From a bacterium (GTDB taxonomy: Bacteria; Myxococcota_A; Bradymonadia; UBA7976; UBA1532), in the NCBI GenBank assembly GCA_030427205.1, contig JAUHXC010000022.1:1-64000 (forward strand): a stretch of DNA of 64,000 nucleotides, read 5' to 3'. The notes below the pieces were generated by a model. The model was given only the letters and a program-made list of their open reading frames with translations, was not told where the DNA came from and ran no database searches. Positions within the stretch are counted from its first letter, which is position 1; each line of letters begins with the position of its first letter. Shown piece after piece: positions 59,301 through 64,000 of the stretch. A program made the position numbers and the translations under genes.

Positions 59301-59516
59301 ATGAGTGCGCTGCCTCGCCGCGTGGAGTTCGTCATCAGCCTGCCTCTGACCGCCACCACCGACGCCGACGCCGAGGGGCTCGAGCTCAAGCAGATGCTGG
59401 CCCACACCGCCGCGACCGTGCTGGCCAACGCCGATCCGGCGACGCTGGTGCGCCACATCGTGGTCACCGACGACGTCTGGACCACCGCGCCGACGCCCGC
59501 CCGCGCCGCGAGCTGA
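59301..59516 (+). CDS. Small protein of unknown function
   Basis: 71 aa with ATG at 59301 and GGAG 8 nt upstream. The composition is normal (RRVEFVISLPLTATTDADA, then LKQMLAHTAATVLANADPAT and VRHIVVTDDVW) and suggests a folded alpha/beta peptide, not a translated repeat. No family is recognised. The 11-bp repeat array begins about 46 bp after its stop codon. Confidence 0.6.
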   Translation: MSALPRRVEFVISLPLTATTDADAEGLELKQMLAHTAATVLANADPATLVRHIVVTDDVWTTAPTPARAAS

Positions 59517-59561
59517 CGCGCGGCGCGTCCGCTCGAACGCCGGATGCCACGGGTGGTCGTG

Positions 59562-59660
59562 CTATCGGTGTGTTATCGGCATGCCATCGGCATGCCATTG
59601 ACATGCCATCGGTATGCCATTGGTGTATCATCGATATGTTATTGGCATGCCATCGGTGTG
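59562..59660. repeat. Nine degenerate tandem 11-bp units
   Basis: Successive units such as CTATCGGTGTG, TTATCGGCATG, CCATCGGCATG, CCATTGACATG and CCATCGGTATG run without gap from 59562 to 59660, with a decayed tenth unit beyond. The stretch is AT-rich against its surroundings and lies between the small protein gene and the TatD-like hydrolase gene (3' end). Eleven bp is close to one helical turn, so a protein could bind repeatedly on one face of the DNA. Confidence 0.9.
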
Positions 59661-59697
59661 TTGTTTGATGGCTTCGGCTGTCACGCCGGCGGCGGGA

Positions 59698-60570
59698 TCA
59701 GGGCTTCTGGCCGCGCAGCACCGAGTTGCCCGCGTGCAGCCGGGTGCGGTCGATGCTGCGGTCGCGGTCGAAGTCGCTGAACGCGATCTGACCCGACGGC
59801 GCGAAGAAGTTGATCGGGTTGTGCCAGACCACCTTCTCGATCTCGTCCTCGTCCATGCCCGCCTTGCGCATGACCTGCACCGTCTTGGGCACCAGCAGCG
59901 GATCGCTGATGCCCCAGTCGGCGGCGCTGTTGATGATCATCCGCTCGGTGCCGAACCGGCGGAAGATCTCGGTCATGCGCTCGGGGGTCATCTTGGTGTT
60001 GGGATAGATCGAGAAGCCGGCGTAGTAGCCGGTCTCCTTGACCATCGGGATGGTCATCTCGGTGTTGTGGTCGACGAGCACCATCGACGGCTCGATGCCC
60101 GACTCGCGCACCACGTCGAGGGTGCGCTTGACCCCGCCGGTCTTGTCCCGGTGCGGGGTGTGGATCAGGATCGGCTTGTTGGCGTCGATCGCGATCTGGA
60201 TCTGCTCCTGGAAGATGCGCTCCTCGGTGGGCGTGATGTCGTCGTAGCCGATCTCGCCGACCGCGATGACCCCCTCCTTGTGCACGTACTCCCGCACCAG
60301 CGCGACGACGTCGTCGTTGAGCCGGTCGTCATTGGCCTCCTTGGGGTTGAGGCCCATCGTGCAGTAGTGGCGGATGCCGAACTGCGACGCCCGGTGGCGC
60401 TCCCAGCCGAGCAGGGTGTCGAAGTAGTCCTTGAAGGTGGCCATATGGGTCCGCGGCTGGCCCAGCCAGAAGGCGGGCTCGCAGACGCCCTCGATGCCCG
60501 CCAGGGCCATGGCCTGGTAGTCGTCGGTGGTGCGGCTGTAGCAGTGGATGTGCGGCTCGAAGATGCGCAT
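59698..60570 (-). CDS. TatD-family metal-dependent hydrolase
   Basis: 290 aa from the ATG at 60570, with AGGAG upstream. Amidohydrolase-type metal ligands: FEPHIH (H7, H9), GEIGYD (Glu), HTPH (His), a further His in VLVDHNTEM and the terminal-Asp region SAADWGIS. The N-terminal CYSRTTDDYQAMALAGIEGV is conserved in a TatD-like subgroup. Members hydrolyse phosphodiesters or act as nucleases; the exact substrate is unknown. The 11-bp repeat lies beyond its 3' end. Confidence 0.9.
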   Translation of the reverse strand: MRIFEPHIHCYSRTTDDYQAMALAGIEGVCEPAFWLGQPRTHMATFKDYFDTLLGWERHRASQFGIRHYCTMGLNPKEANDDRLNDDVVALVREYVHKEGVIAVGEIGYDDITPTEERIFQEQIQIAIDANKPILIHTPHRDKTGGVKRTLDVVRESGIEPSMVLVDHNTEMTIPMVKETGYYAGFSIYPNTKMTPERMTEIFRRFGTERMIINSAADWGISDPLLVPKTVQVMRKAGMDEDEIEKVVWHNPINFFAPSGQIAFSDFDRDRSIDRTRLHAGNSVLRGQKP

Positions 60571-60677
60571 CGGGTCTCCTCGACGACCCCTCCGGGGGTC
60601 GCTGGTCGCTGTGTTTGCCCGGAGGATACCCGTCCGGGGTGTATCGGGCCAGCCGCTCGGCGGCCGGCGTGGCCGGC

Positions 60678-64000
<3,323 letters not shown>

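Overview
The window is strongly GC-rich and densely coding, with many long antisense open frames that come from GC-biased third codon positions. It carries eukaryotic-type Ser/Thr kinases, a large set of modular Cys-rich surface lipoproteins (MopE-like DxDxDG repeats, Stig1-like repeats, an IgGFc-binding-type domain, Kelch, SRCR and fibrinogen-like domains), a sigma-54 activator and metzincin/PI-PLC exoenzymes. This gene content suggests Myxococcota or a related deltaproteobacterial lineage; no rRNA or other marker confirms it.

Layout. 0-6 kb: a zinc-ribbon pseudokinase divergent from a DUF389 membrane protein, a hairpin-rich convergent gap, and a Lys/Arg-rich probable nucleic-acid-binding protein. 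6-11.5 kb: a monoheme cytochrome c lipoprotein, an Mpo1-like protein, then a four-gene ATGA-coupled operon (unknown protein, membrane-anchored propeller, APC permease, Tat-exported alpha/beta hydrolase). 11.5-16.5 kb: a secreted conserved protein, a membrane Ser/Thr kinase, a lipoprotein/outer-membrane-barrel pair and a frame-disrupted small secreted protein. 16.4-18.8 kb: a single-domain CULT (cereblon-type, thalidomide-binding fold) protein divergent from an SF1 helicase. 18.9-23.5 kb: the RNA repair locus rtcR/rtcB/rtcA, with a good sigma-54 promoter, and a papain-like amidase gene translationally coupled to rtcR. 23.5-27.2 kb: aat and a very Ala-rich, internally duplicated lipoprotein with a structured leader. 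27.2-30 kb: a complete AmmeMemoRadiSam triad, followed by a 163-bp imperfect palindromic element. 30-38.9 kb: a winged-helix regulator, a Baeyer-Villiger-type monooxygenase coupled to a lipoprotein, a GPH-family symporter, a large MopE-like lipoprotein and a GNAT acetyltransferase.

38.9-64 kb is a surface/secretion region: a TonB-C-domain lipoprotein, a three-gene secreted operon (PI-PLC-like lipoprotein, metzincin, small lipoprotein) followed by a decayed copy of the phospholipase 3' end, an FGE-like lipoprotein, a 1.5-kb non-coding repeat locus (86/87-bp units, an inverted junction, then seven 44-bp units), a Stig1-repeat lipoprotein, an NTE/patatin-type phospholipase with two cyclic-nucleotide-binding-like domains, an IgGFc-type lipoprotein, a giant Cys-rich/Kelch/SRCR lipoprotein, a small protein, an 11-bp-period repeat, a TatD-like hydrolase, and the 3' part of a MopE-repeat/fibrinogen-like protein that runs off the window.

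No tRNA, rRNA, CRISPR array, insertion sequence or transposase was recognised. The strongest candidates for new biology are the CULT protein with its helicase neighbour, the rtcR-coupled amidase, the repeat locus at 45.6-46.8 kb and the palindromic element at 30.0 kb.
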